Shown piece by piece: positions 47,306 to 55,691 of a stretch of DNA of 64,000 nucleotides; position 1 is the stretch's first letter; each line of letters opens with the position of its first letter. The notes under the pieces were generated by a model. The model made no database searches and was not told the origin of the DNA. It saw only the letters and a list, made by a program, of their open reading frames with translations. Made by a program: the position numbers and the translations under genes. The stretch spans positions 620,001 to 684,000 of the forward strand of contig NZ_QGNZ01000001.1 of NCBI RefSeq assembly GCF_003173595.1, given 5' to 3'. This DNA is from Pedobacter yonginensis (GTDB lineage Bacteria > Bacteroidota > Bacteroidia > Sphingobacteriales > Sphingobacteriaceae).

Positions 47306-48765
47306 GCCGAAATCACTTATCAATCCAATTGCTTGCATCAGTCTTAAAGATTGAGTTTATCGGGAGATTAAAAAAAGTCCTGATGATTTTGAGTTTGATG
47401 GTATTTTTCCAAAATGGATTTGCCCAACATCAAAATAGTGATGACCTCTACAAAAAGCCTTTGATCGATGTTTTAAAAGAAATACAGAATCGATACAAAG
47501 TACAGATTAAATATACTGATGCGCAGGTAAAAGATAAATGGGTAAACTATGCAGAATGGCGCTTTAGGACAAAAATAGATGAAACGCTAACCAATGTACT
47601 AATGCCCTTAGACATGAAAGTGAATAAGGAAAAGCCAGGGGTGTACAAGCTTAAAGAGTACGAATACTACCGCTGGGATGTTCAGGACGGTTGGTCGTAT
47701 TTGGATGCTTTGGCGACCAAATACCACGATCAAGAAAGCTGGGAAAAACGGAAGGCTGAAATTAAACCAGAGTTATACAAAGCATTGCTACTGTCGCCAT
47801 TACCTGCAAAACCAAATGCAAAACCCATAATAACAGCCAAAAGAATTTTTGATGGCTATTCGGTTGAAAACATTGCTTTGGAAATTCTTCCAGGTGTTTG
47901 GATTAATGGTTCGCTGTATAAACCCTTGAATATCAAAGGTAAAATACCTGTTGTTTTAAGTCCTGATGGACATTGGGAAAAACAACGTTACAGGCCAGAT
48001 TGCCAAATACGATGTGCTACAATTGCCAGAATGGGCGCAATGGCATTCAGTTATGATTTATTTGCCTGGGGCGAATCGATGCTTCAATTTAAATACGAAG
48101 ACCACAGACGCAGTTTAGCCCAAACGGTTCAAACTTTAGGTGGAATACGGATTTTAGATTACTTCACCTCTTTGAAAGAAACAGATACGAGCAGAGTTGG
48201 GATCAGTGGTGGATCCGGAGCAGGAAGTCATTGTATTTTAATGACTGCAATGGACAATCGAATAAAGTTAAGCGCACCTGTAGTGGCCATGTCATCTTAC
48301 TTTTATGGAGGTTGTCCGTGCGAAAGCGGTATGCCCATCCATCAGTGTGTGGGTGGAACCGACAATGTAGAATTAGCGGCCATGACTGCCCCTCGACCGC
48401 AGTTATTGGTTTCTGATGGAAGCGATTGGACTGCACAAACACCCGAGCATGATTTCCCTTATCTTCAGAAAGTTTATGGCTATTACGGTGCAAAAACGAA
48501 GGTCGAAAACGTCCACCTTCCCGAAGATAAACATGATTTTGGCATCAATAAACGAATTGCTTTGTATGATTTTCTGGTTAAAAACTTCAAGCTTAATGGC
48601 GCATCGGTTAAGGATAAAACTGGTGAATACGATGAAAGCAAAGTAACCATCGAAAAAGAAAATGCCCTTTATGTTTTCGGAAATCAAGGGGAAAAATTAC
48701 CTAAACATGCATTAATGGGATTTGAGAATTTGGAAAAGTTGTTTCCCTTAAGCAAAAGCAAATAA
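47302..48765 (+). CDS. Alpha/beta hydrolase (esterase) with N-terminal STN-like domain
   Basis: A 487-residue protein. The start at 47302 overlaps the previous stop (ATGA). After a signal segment (VLMILSLMVFFQNGFA), residues of about 48-118 have the STN pattern seen at the N-terminus of TonB receptors and FecR-linked proteins: KPLIDVLKEIQNRYKVQIKY, then DETLTNVLMPLDMKV and GVYKLKEY. The rest is an Abhydrolase_7/acetyl-xylan-esterase-like domain with nucleophile Ser302 (GISGGSGAG), an Asp in SDGSDWT and His411 in EDKHDFG. It likely removes acetyl or methyl esters from pectin fragments. The STN fusion is odd; see findings. Confidence 0.78.
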   Translation: MSRNHLSIQLLASVLKIEFIGRLKKVLMILSLMVFFQNGFAQHQNSDDLYKKPLIDVLKEIQNRYKVQIKYTDAQVKDKWVNYAEWRFRTKIDETLTNVLMPLDMKVNKEKPGVYKLKEYEYYRWDVQDGWSYLDALATKYHDQESWEKRKAEIKPELYKALLLSPLPAKPNAKPIITAKRIFDGYSVENIALEILPGVWINGSLYKPLNIKGKIPVVLSPDGHWEKQRYRPDCQIRCATIARMGAMAFSYDLFAWGESMLQFKYEDHRRSLAQTVQTLGGIRILDYFTSLKETDTSRVGISGGSGAGSHCILMTAMDNRIKLSAPVVAMSSYFYGGCPCESGMPIHQCVGGTDNVELAAMTAPRPQLLVSDGSDWTAQTPEHDFPYLQKVYGYYGAKTKVENVHLPEDKHDFGINKRIALYDFLVKNFKLNGASVKDKTGEYDESKVTIEKENALYVFGNQGEKLPKHALMGFENLEKLFPLSKSK

Positions 48766-48770
48766 ACCAT

Positions 48771-49667
48771 ATGGAACTACAAAATCGAAGAACCTTTATT
48801 GGTAACGCAGCGCTTTTAACGGGTGCTTTAATAATTCCAAATCAATTGCTTATGGCATCTGAATTGACGAATCGATACAAAGTAGCGGTGATTGATTTGA
48901 TGATTTTAAAGCGTCAGAAACTTAGTGCTTTACCACTTGCAAAGGAAATTGGTGCCGATGGATTAGAAATTGATATGGGCGGATTGGGCGATCGAGAGAC
49001 TTTTGATAATAAACTTGCCGACCCAAAAGTTCGGCAGGAATATTTGGATAAGGCAAAAGAGTTAAACCTCGAAATTTGCGCCCTGGCCATGACCGGCTTT
49101 TATGCCCAATCGTTTGCTAAACGACCAACTTATCAAAAAATGGTACAAGATTGCTTAGACACGGCAAAAGCCATGAATGTTAAAGTTGTTTTTCTACCAT
49201 TGGGTGTTCAAGGAGATTTGATTAAAAACCCAGAACTGCGCGAACCAATTGTACAAAGATTAAAGGTTGTTGGTAAAATGGCCGCTAAAGCGGGTATTGT
49301 CATAGGAATTGAAACTGCCCTAGATGCCACAGCTGAACGCCAGTTGTTGGAAGATATTGGTAGTAAGCATGTTAAAAGTTATTTTAATTTTTCAAACGCC
49401 ATCAAAAATGGTAGAGATTTGCACCAAGAGCTTCGAATTTTGGGGAGGAAGAACATCATTCAGATTCACGCCACGAACGAGGACGGCGTTTGGTTGCAAA
49501 ACGACACGAAAATAGATCTCAACAAAGTAAAAGACACGCTTGATGATATGGGGTGGAAGGGATGGCTTGTGGTAGAAAGAAGTCGTGATGCAAAGCAGCC
49601 AACCAATGTAAAGTACAATTTTAGTGCAAATACAACATACTTAAAGTCTGTTTTTCAAGCCAAATAA
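48771..49667 (+). CDS. Tat-exported xylose-isomerase-like TIM-barrel protein
   Basis: A 298-residue protein starting MELQNRRTFIGNAALLTGAL, a twin-arginine signal (Arg6-Arg7), so it is probably exported folded. The body is a sugar-phosphate isomerase/epimerase-type barrel: ADGLEIDMGGLG, LEICALAMTGFY, VKVVFLPLGVQGD, AAKAGIVIGIETALDA, SYFNFSNAIKNGRDL, IIQIHATNEDG and WKGWLVVERSRD. Metal-binding Glu/His residues appear in IGIETA and QIHATNE, though DxSN replaces the usual DxGH at FNFSNA. Substrate is unknown; it may act on a sugar in the periplasm. It follows the esterase gene by five bases. Confidence 0.8.
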   Translation: MELQNRRTFIGNAALLTGALIIPNQLLMASELTNRYKVAVIDLMILKRQKLSALPLAKEIGADGLEIDMGGLGDRETFDNKLADPKVRQEYLDKAKELNLEICALAMTGFYAQSFAKRPTYQKMVQDCLDTAKAMNVKVVFLPLGVQGDLIKNPELREPIVQRLKVVGKMAAKAGIVIGIETALDATAERQLLEDIGSKHVKSYFNFSNAIKNGRDLHQELRILGRKNIIQIHATNEDGVWLQNDTKIDLNKVKDTLDDMGWKGWLVVERSRDAKQPTNVKYNFSANTTYLKSVFQAK

Positions 49668-49765
49668 GATGATTGGATTTAAGCACTATTCTGATATGCA
49701 GATGTTTCGTTCGCCTTGGTTGATTTCTTACTTGTCATGGATTGCATCTCCACGAGGCGATAGGG

Positions 49766-50052
49766 CATACTTCTTCACGTCCGAACAATTCAACAAGTTT
49801 AGACCAGTTTCATTATTGGTTCAATTTTTATCGTTGCCTTGGTTCGTGTTTCCGTTGGCTTGGTTCGTTGTTCCCTTGCCTTGGTTTGTCGTTCCCTTGC
49901 CTTGGTTCGTGTCCCCACGAAACCATAGGACATACTTCTTCACGTCCGAACAATTCAACAAGTTTAGACCAGTTTCACTATTGGTTCAATTTTTATCATT
50001 GCCTTGGTTCGTGTTTCCGTTGGCTTGGTTCGTTGTTCCCTTGCCTTGGTTC
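49766..50052 (+). repeat. Direct 165-bp-offset repeat with inner 21-bp repeats
   Basis: The stretch from 49766 to about 49885 recurs at 49931 to about 50050 with only two or so mismatches, an offset of 165 bases. Inside are 21-base units of the type TTGCCTTGGTTCGTGTTTCC, four in the first copy (from about 49834) and three in the second. Read in the frame of the next gene they encode SEQFNKFRPVSLLVQFL plus LPWFVxP heptads. The region 49669-50052 (384 bases) is gene-free if the next gene starts at 50053. A hairpin TTCGTG-TCCC-CACGAA lies at 49906-49921. Confidence 0.88.
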
Positions 50053-52599
50053 ATGTCCCCACGAAACAATAAGAAACACGCCTCACCATTTAGAAAGTTT
50101 AAAGCCATTTCATCACTGGTCGTTTTTTTGTGCTTATTTTATTTTCATGCTTCTGCAGTAGATATTTATGTATCCTTAAAAGGTTCAGACCAGAACATAG
50201 GCACAAAAGAAAAGCCTTTGGCCACACTCCATTCTGCCATTAGAAAAGCCAGAGAGTTAAGGCGTTTGAACGATCCATCTATAAAAGGTGGAATTAAGAT
50301 ATTTATGGCACAAGGTGTTTATCAATTGAATGAATCTGTTGTGCTTCGGCCAGAAGATTCTGGTACGAAAGATAGCCCTACAGAAATTATCGCTAGGGAG
50401 AATGTAATTTTAAGTGGTGGTGTGCAAATTAAAAGATGGAGGAAACTCACCCGTGCTATACCTGGCTTGCCCAAAAACGCAATTGGGAAAGTTTGGGTTG
50501 CAGATGTGCCAAACTTTGATGGGCGTGATTTGGTATTCCGCCAGCTTTGGATTAATGGAAACAAGGCAACAAGGGCAAAAAATTATAATGGCGATGCGAT
50601 GGGGCGGATTATTGCATGGAATAGTGCAAAGCAAACTTGTAAAATACCGCTCCAACAAAATATCAATTTGGAAAAGATTAAAGGTATGGAAATGCTCATC
50701 CATCAATGGTGGGCAATTGCCAATCTGCGTGTTAAATCGGTTAAAGTTGTTGGAAACACAGCTGAACTCGCTTTCATGCAGCCCGAAAGTAGAATCCAAT
50801 CAGAACACCCTTGGCCAGCACCATGGATATCTGAAAAAACAGGTAATTCGGCTTTTTATCTCACCAATGCCATTCAATTCTTAAACGAGGCAGGAGAATG
50901 GTACGAAGATTTGCAAAACCATAAACTTTATTATTGGCCAAAGACAACAGAAAACATGTTGAAGGCTGATGTGGTTGCCCCGGTTTTAGAAAACCTATTA
51001 AAAATTGAAGGCACAATCGATCGTCAGGTAGCTTACGTAAACATTAAAGGGCTTGCTTTTGAGCATTCGACTTGGTTACGACCCGCTCAACAGGGCCATG
51101 TGCCTCACCAAGCGGGCATGTATATGCTCGATGCCTATAAATTAACAAGCCCAGGCACAGCAGATAAACCAACCTTAGAAAATCAGGCTTGGGTGGGCAG
51201 ACCGGCCTCGGCGGTTGAAGTAAACTACGCAAATTACACCTCATTCAAATCCTGCCGCTTTATGCACCTTGCATCAACGGGTTTAGATTATCACAAAGGT
51301 ACATTTGACAATCAAATTGAAGGTAACTTGTTTAAAGACATCGGCGGATCGGCCATTTTGATTGGCACTTTCTCTGATGAAGCGACTGAAGTTCACATAC
51401 CCTACAATCCATCCGATGAAAGAGAAATCTCTTCCAACAATGCGATTGAAAATAACCTCATTACCGATGTTACGAATGAAGATTGGGGAGCAGTGGGCAT
51501 AGGTGCAGGCTACGTTAGGGGAATAAAAATTTTGCATAATGAAATTAGTGATGTTTCTTACACGGGCATCAGTATGGGTTGGGGCTGGACCAAAACACAA
51601 AATGCGATGAAGAACAATATCATCAGCGCAAACAAAATTCACCATTACGGTAAGCACATGTATGATGTGGCGGGTATTTACACCTTATCTGCACAGCCAG
51701 CATCTTTTATAACAGAAAATACGATTGATAGCATTTACAAGGCGCCGTTTGCTCATCTTCCAGATCATTGGTTTTATCTATACACCGATGAAGGATCGTC
51801 TGATTTCACCATCAAAAACAATTGGACACCAGCAGAAAAGTATCTTCAAAATGCCAATGGACCTGATAATTTATGGGAGAATAATGGTCCGAAGGTTAAT
51901 CTAAAAATTAAAGAAAACGCTGGCCTGCAAAAGAGCTTTAAATATTTGTTGAACGAAAGGGCGGTTCATTCCAAACGAGCAATTAATCAGGCAAAGGATC
52001 AATCAGTAGTGTTCGAATTGATTTTTAAATCAGATAATCTGCCAGAAAGCAAGGTGTTAGAAAGTTTCGCAAAAGAAAATAACCTCCTGAAAAGTGAGCT
52101 CTACATATGGAGCAATCGATTGGTTATATACACCTCCGGCTTAAAAGTAGAAAGCTTGCAGCAAACGTTGAAACGTTTTAACGCATCTGAAATCAAGCTT
52201 TACGACCATATTTTTTACGATTTCAATAGAGCGAAAATCTGTGGAGACAAAGCAGTTGAGCAATGGGATAACATCATACTGTCGGCCAATTTGGTGAAAG
52301 ATGAAAAAATGCAGCAAGAATATTTGGAGTACCATGCAACACAGTTTGAAAAATGGCCCGAAATTTCAAAGGGTTTTTGCAATGCAGAATTTCAGCGTTT
52401 AGCCATTTTTAAGAAAGACAGGCAATTGATGTTGATTATCAGCATACCTAAAGGAAAAAAGTTGGATGATTTGAATCCAAAAACCACCCAGAATAACCCA
52501 AGAGTGGATGATTGGAATGCCATAATGAAAAAATACCAAGAGGGGATTGAGGGCACAAAAAAAGACGAGGTTTGGGTGTTCTTTAAACCGATAGAATAG
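50053..52599 (+). CDS. Right-handed beta-helix protein fused to C-terminal rhamnose-mutarotase-like domains
   Basis: About 848 residues from ATG 50053; the frame is open back to ATG 49669, two bases after the previous stop, which would add 128 odd repeat-encoded residues. From 50053 the signal peptide is FKAISSLVVFLCLFYFHASA, cleaved before VDIYVSLKGSDQN. Residues of about 35-600 are a beta-helix (KPLATLHSAIRKARE, NAIENNLITDVTNEDWGAVG, GIYTLSAQPASFITENTI). The C-terminal 110 residues (EYLEYHATQFEKWPEISKGF, FQRLAIFKKDRQLMLIISI, WNAIMKKYQEG, DEVWVFFKPIE) match the RhaM/DUF718 pattern, with a degenerate similar unit before it. Possibly a lyase or glycosidase that also mutarotates its rhamnose product. 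Confidence 0.8.
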   Translation: MSPRNNKKHASPFRKFKAISSLVVFLCLFYFHASAVDIYVSLKGSDQNIGTKEKPLATLHSAIRKARELRRLNDPSIKGGIKIFMAQGVYQLNESVVLRPEDSGTKDSPTEIIARENVILSGGVQIKRWRKLTRAIPGLPKNAIGKVWVADVPNFDGRDLVFRQLWINGNKATRAKNYNGDAMGRIIAWNSAKQTCKIPLQQNINLEKIKGMEMLIHQWWAIANLRVKSVKVVGNTAELAFMQPESRIQSEHPWPAPWISEKTGNSAFYLTNAIQFLNEAGEWYEDLQNHKLYYWPKTTENMLKADVVAPVLENLLKIEGTIDRQVAYVNIKGLAFEHSTWLRPAQQGHVPHQAGMYMLDAYKLTSPGTADKPTLENQAWVGRPASAVEVNYANYTSFKSCRFMHLASTGLDYHKGTFDNQIEGNLFKDIGGSAILIGTFSDEATEVHIPYNPSDEREISSNNAIENNLITDVTNEDWGAVGIGAGYVRGIKILHNEISDVSYTGISMGWGWTKTQNAMKNNIISANKIHHYGKHMYDVAGIYTLSAQPASFITENTIDSIYKAPFAHLPDHWFYLYTDEGSSDFTIKNNWTPAEKYLQNANGPDNLWENNGPKVNLKIKENAGLQKSFKYLLNERAVHSKRAINQAKDQSVVFELIFKSDNLPESKVLESFAKENNLLKSELYIWSNRLVIYTSGLKVESLQQTLKRFNASEIKLYDHIFYDFNRAKICGDKAVEQWDNIILSANLVKDEKMQQEYLEYHATQFEKWPEISKGFCNAEFQRLAIFKKDRQLMLIISIPKGKKLDDLNPKTTQNNPRVDDWNAIMKKYQEGIEGTKKDEVWVFFKPIE

Positions 52600-52693
52600 A
52601 TAAAAAATCTGTTATCCAGCATTCCGAAAATAAAAATAGTTTTTCGCTGCAATGCTCCATAACAACAACAATAACGCTTAGAAAAATAACATC

Positions 52694-53779
52694 ATGTTAA
52701 GATTAGGGATTTTAGGTTTAGGAGAGGGCAGAAGCACCATTTCTGCATCATTGGCGAGCAAGAAATTTAAGCTCATTCAAATTTGCGATGCCAATAAAAA
52801 GCTGTGTGAAGAACGTGCCTTGGAGTTCGATTTCCAAAATTGGACAACCAATTACGAAGATATGCTTAGGAGTGATAAAATCGATATGATTGCGATTTAC
52901 ACACCAGATCATTTGCATTTCGAACACATTAAACTGGCTTTGCAACATGGCAAACATGTGGTTTGTACCAAACCTTTTATCGATGATTTAGCGCAAGCAA
53001 ACGAACTCCTTGAGTTAGCAAAAAAATCGAGAAAAAAAATTTTCGTGGGTCAAAGCTCACGCTTCTTTGAGCCTGCCATGCGCCAAAAAAAGGATTTTGA
53101 TAAAGGTTTGATTGGTGAACTGATTACCATCGAAAGTTATTACCATGCCGATCATCGCTGGTTTTTAGAAAAAGGTTGGTCGCTGAAACAATCGTTCAAA
53201 TGGTTGTATGGCGGCTTAAGTCACCCTGTTGATTTTGTTCGTTGGTATATGCCTGACATTGAAGAGGTAATGGGTTATGGGATGTTAAGCAGCAACGGTT
53301 TAAAAGCCGGATTGAAAAATCAAGATACCATGCATTTCATTTTCAAAGCTAAAGATGGCAAAATTGCTAGAGTAAGTGGCGCATATACAGGACCAACCCA
53401 ACCTGCAAGTCGAGATAGTGGCATGAGTTGTATTCTCCGCGGAACCGAAGGCGCCAGTCAGGCCGATTACCATGAATTGCGTTATTCTGTAACCACCAAA
53501 ACAGGCGAAGAGAAAATAATTACTTGGGGCGATGCGACACTAAAACATTATTTCCGTTTCGAAGGGCAAAGTCACCATGCAGGCGAGTACCAAAACTATC
53601 TGGATTATTTTGCCGATAGCATCAATAATAGATTTACCGCTTACCCAGATTTGAAAGAGGGAATTGGTACGGTTGCACTTTTACAGGCAATGGATAAATC
53701 AATGGAAACAGGTTTACCTGTAAAAATTGATGAGATTTTGAAGGTTAATAACATCACGAGGGAGTCGATCGGCTTATAA
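52694..53779 (+). CDS. Gfo/Idh/MocA-family oxidoreductase
   Basis: A 361-residue cytoplasmic NAD(P)-binding protein. The Rossmann start is LRLGILGLGEGRSTIS, followed by KLIQICDANKKL, DMIAIYTPDHLHFEHIKLAL and HVVCTKPFIDD, where the Lys is the conserved catalytic or cofactor-contacting residue. The C-terminal half has GGLSHPVDFVRWYMPDIEEV, in which the His is part of the usual motif. Members oxidise or epimerise sugars and sugar acids. It is the last gene of its run, 94 bases after the beta-helix gene, and is followed by tandem hairpins. The substrate cannot be inferred beyond a pectin-derived sugar. Confidence 0.88.
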   Translation: MLRLGILGLGEGRSTISASLASKKFKLIQICDANKKLCEERALEFDFQNWTTNYEDMLRSDKIDMIAIYTPDHLHFEHIKLALQHGKHVVCTKPFIDDLAQANELLELAKKSRKKIFVGQSSRFFEPAMRQKKDFDKGLIGELITIESYYHADHRWFLEKGWSLKQSFKWLYGGLSHPVDFVRWYMPDIEEVMGYGMLSSNGLKAGLKNQDTMHFIFKAKDGKIARVSGAYTGPTQPASRDSGMSCILRGTEGASQADYHELRYSVTTKTGEEKIITWGDATLKHYFRFEGQSHHAGEYQNYLDYFADSINNRFTAYPDLKEGIGTVALLQAMDKSMETGLPVKIDEILKVNNITRESIGL

Positions 53780-53826
53780 CGGCTGGTTGATAGGCGAGTT
53801 ACCAAACAGTGGTTTAAGCATGATTT

Positions 53827-53850
53827 TCGGTACGTGGTGACACGTGCCGA
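53827..53850 (+). other. Hairpin A with GNRA loop
   Basis: TCGGTACGTG (53827-53836) pairs with CACGTGCCGA (53841-53850), one U-G pair, loop GTGA. It is 47 bases after the oxidoreductase stop. No T-run follows, so it is not a classic terminator. First of three hairpins in the 253-base gap 53780-54032. Confidence 0.7.
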
Positions 53851-53875
53851 GGCGGATGATCTTCACTTTGTGGCC

Positions 53876-53899
53876 ATGGTACGTGTCCGCACGTACCAT
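53876..53899 (+). other. Hairpin B, perfect 10-bp stem with UNCG-type loop
   Basis: ATGGTACGTG (53876-53885) pairs fully with CACGTACCAT (53890-53899); loop TCCG is a stable UNCG tetraloop. The core GTGTCCGCAC resembles GTGTCCCCAC in the hairpin at 49906-49921. A smaller hairpin, AAGGC-TTTCG-GCCTT, follows at 53906-53920. Confidence 0.78.
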
Positions 53900-54032
53900 C
53901 AACTGAAGGCTTTCGGCCTTTCGTAAGTGTGGTGTGTGGACTGACGGTAGCTGGGTTGAAGAACAGTGAGAGGGAAAAGGAAAAAATATAATAAAGGCAA
54001 TCTAGCCAACAAATTACTAACCAAATAAATTA

Positions 54033-55622
54033 ATGGGAAACATTGTAGAACGATTAACTGGATTAGATTACCTCATCGTAATCGCGTACCTCATCATTTT
54101 AGTCATTATTGGTTACCGATCTAGTTTTTCGAACAAGAAGAATAAAGATGAGAGCTTGTTTCTCGCAAACAAATCTTTGAATTGGTCGAGCATTGGCTTT
54201 AACATGTGGGGCACAAACGTTGGTCCGTCAATGCTTCTGGCCTTTGCCAGCATTGGCTACAGCACTGGTATTGTCGCAGTAAATTTTGATTGGTATGCCT
54301 TCGTATTTTTATTTTTGCTTGCAATTGTTTTTGCACCAAAATACCTCGCTGCCAAAGTAAGCACGATGCCTGAATTTATGGGCAATCGTTACGGCGACTC
54401 TACTCAAAACATTCTGGCTTGGTATGCCTTGGTCAAAATTTTAATCTCCTGGCTATCCTTAGGTTTATTTGCAGGCGGCTTTTTAGTTCGACAAATCTTG
54501 GGCATCCCGATGTGGCAATCGGTAACGGTATTGGTGGCCTTTGCAGGTTTATTTACTTTTTTCGGTGGCTTAAAAACCATAGCTAAGGTAAACGTTTTTC
54601 AGATGATTTTGCTGATTGCCGTTTCACTCGCCCTGATGTTTCTGGGTTTGCATAAAGTAGGTGGTATTTCTGCACTGTATGCCAAAACACCACCTCATTT
54701 TTGGAACTTAATTCAACCCGCCAGCGATCCAAAATACCCGTGGTACGCCATATTATTGGGCTATCCTGTTGCCGCAGTTGCCTTTTTCTGTACCGATCAA
54801 TCTATGGTTCAGTCCGTTTTAGGGGCTAAGAATTTAGAGCAAGGTCAATTGGGTGTAAGCTTTATTGGCTGGTTAAAAATACTTTCCCTGCCCTTGTTTA
54901 TCGGTACAGGAATTATTTGCTACGTGCTTTTTCCAAATTTGAAAGACCCTAATGAAGCCTACATGACGATGGTTACCAGCCTATTTCCGCCAGGAATGAA
55001 TGGTTTGGTTATCGTTGTACTCATTGCAGTTTTGGTTGGTACAATCGGTTCATCACTAAACTCATTAAGCACCGTTTTTACAATGGATATTTATGTGAAG
55101 AAAATTAACCCACAAGCCGGCAACAAACAAATTATACGCATTGGCAGATGGGCTGTTGTAGCAGGTTGTGTGTTTGCAGTAATCGTTGTTTTGGCGATCG
55201 ATAACATCAAAGGCTTAAATTTATTTGATGTATTTCAATCCGTTTTAGGCTTTATTGCACCACCGCTTTCAGTTGTATTTTTGTTAACTGTTTTTTGGAA
55301 AAGAACCACCAGAAAGGCCGTAAACTTCACGCTATCAATCGGCTCCATATTAAGTTTAGGAACAGGTGTAACTTATCTGTGGATTTTGGCACCAAGTAAT
55401 TATCCTTTTTGGCCACATTATTTAATACTTTCTTTCATCATTTTTTCGGTATTGATGCTTATTGCCGTACTTATTTCAGTATTGGATAGAACACCAAGCA
55501 TTTACACCATTAACGAAGAACATCAATCCAACATTGAAAAGCCCACAACAAGGGTTTGGGTTTCTTGGATAGCGCTAGCAGTGGTGATGATTGTGCTTTA
55601 CCTAATCTTCAATGGCCATTAA
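54033..55622 (+). CDS. Sodium:solute symporter (SSS family), second copy
   Basis: A 529-residue polytopic membrane protein. It begins LTGLDYLIVIAYLIILVIIGY and has SSS motifs: SLNWSSIGFNMWGTNVGPS, PEFMGNRYGDSTQNILAWY, GGLKTIAKVNVFQMILLI, FFCTDQSMVQSVLGAKN and IGSSLNSLSTVFTMDIYVKK. About 13 membrane helices are expected, ending with ALAVVMIVLYLIF. It likely imports a sugar released by the flanking rhamnosidases. It is clearly different from the symporter at 15546, for example in the substrate-region helices. CTAACCAA lies eight bases before its ATG, as before SusC. The next gene begins 70 bases on. Confidence 0.92.
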   Translation: MGNIVERLTGLDYLIVIAYLIILVIIGYRSSFSNKKNKDESLFLANKSLNWSSIGFNMWGTNVGPSMLLAFASIGYSTGIVAVNFDWYAFVFLFLLAIVFAPKYLAAKVSTMPEFMGNRYGDSTQNILAWYALVKILISWLSLGLFAGGFLVRQILGIPMWQSVTVLVAFAGLFTFFGGLKTIAKVNVFQMILLIAVSLALMFLGLHKVGGISALYAKTPPHFWNLIQPASDPKYPWYAILLGYPVAAVAFFCTDQSMVQSVLGAKNLEQGQLGVSFIGWLKILSLPLFIGTGIICYVLFPNLKDPNEAYMTMVTSLFPPGMNGLVIVVLIAVLVGTIGSSLNSLSTVFTMDIYVKKINPQAGNKQIIRIGRWAVVAGCVFAVIVVLAIDNIKGLNLFDVFQSVLGFIAPPLSVVFLLTVFWKRTTRKAVNFTLSIGSILSLGTGVTYLWILAPSNYPFWPHYLILSFIIFSVLMLIAVLISVLDRTPSIYTINEEHQSNIEKPTTRVWVSWIALAVVMIVLYLIFNGH

Positions 55623-55691
55623 AATTAATTTATAAACTAAGTTCAATCGATGACATTACACATCAATTATAACTAAATCATACCCATCAAT

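Noticed and set aside
49742..50161. A 139-codon frame overlapping the repeats before the beta-helix gene.
   Set aside because: It is a second open frame through the same 21-bp repeats and ends inside the signal peptide region of the real gene; no domain.
53780..54032. A rho-independent terminator in the hairpin-rich gap.
   Set aside because: The stems are strong but none is followed by a T-run, so I list them as structured elements only.
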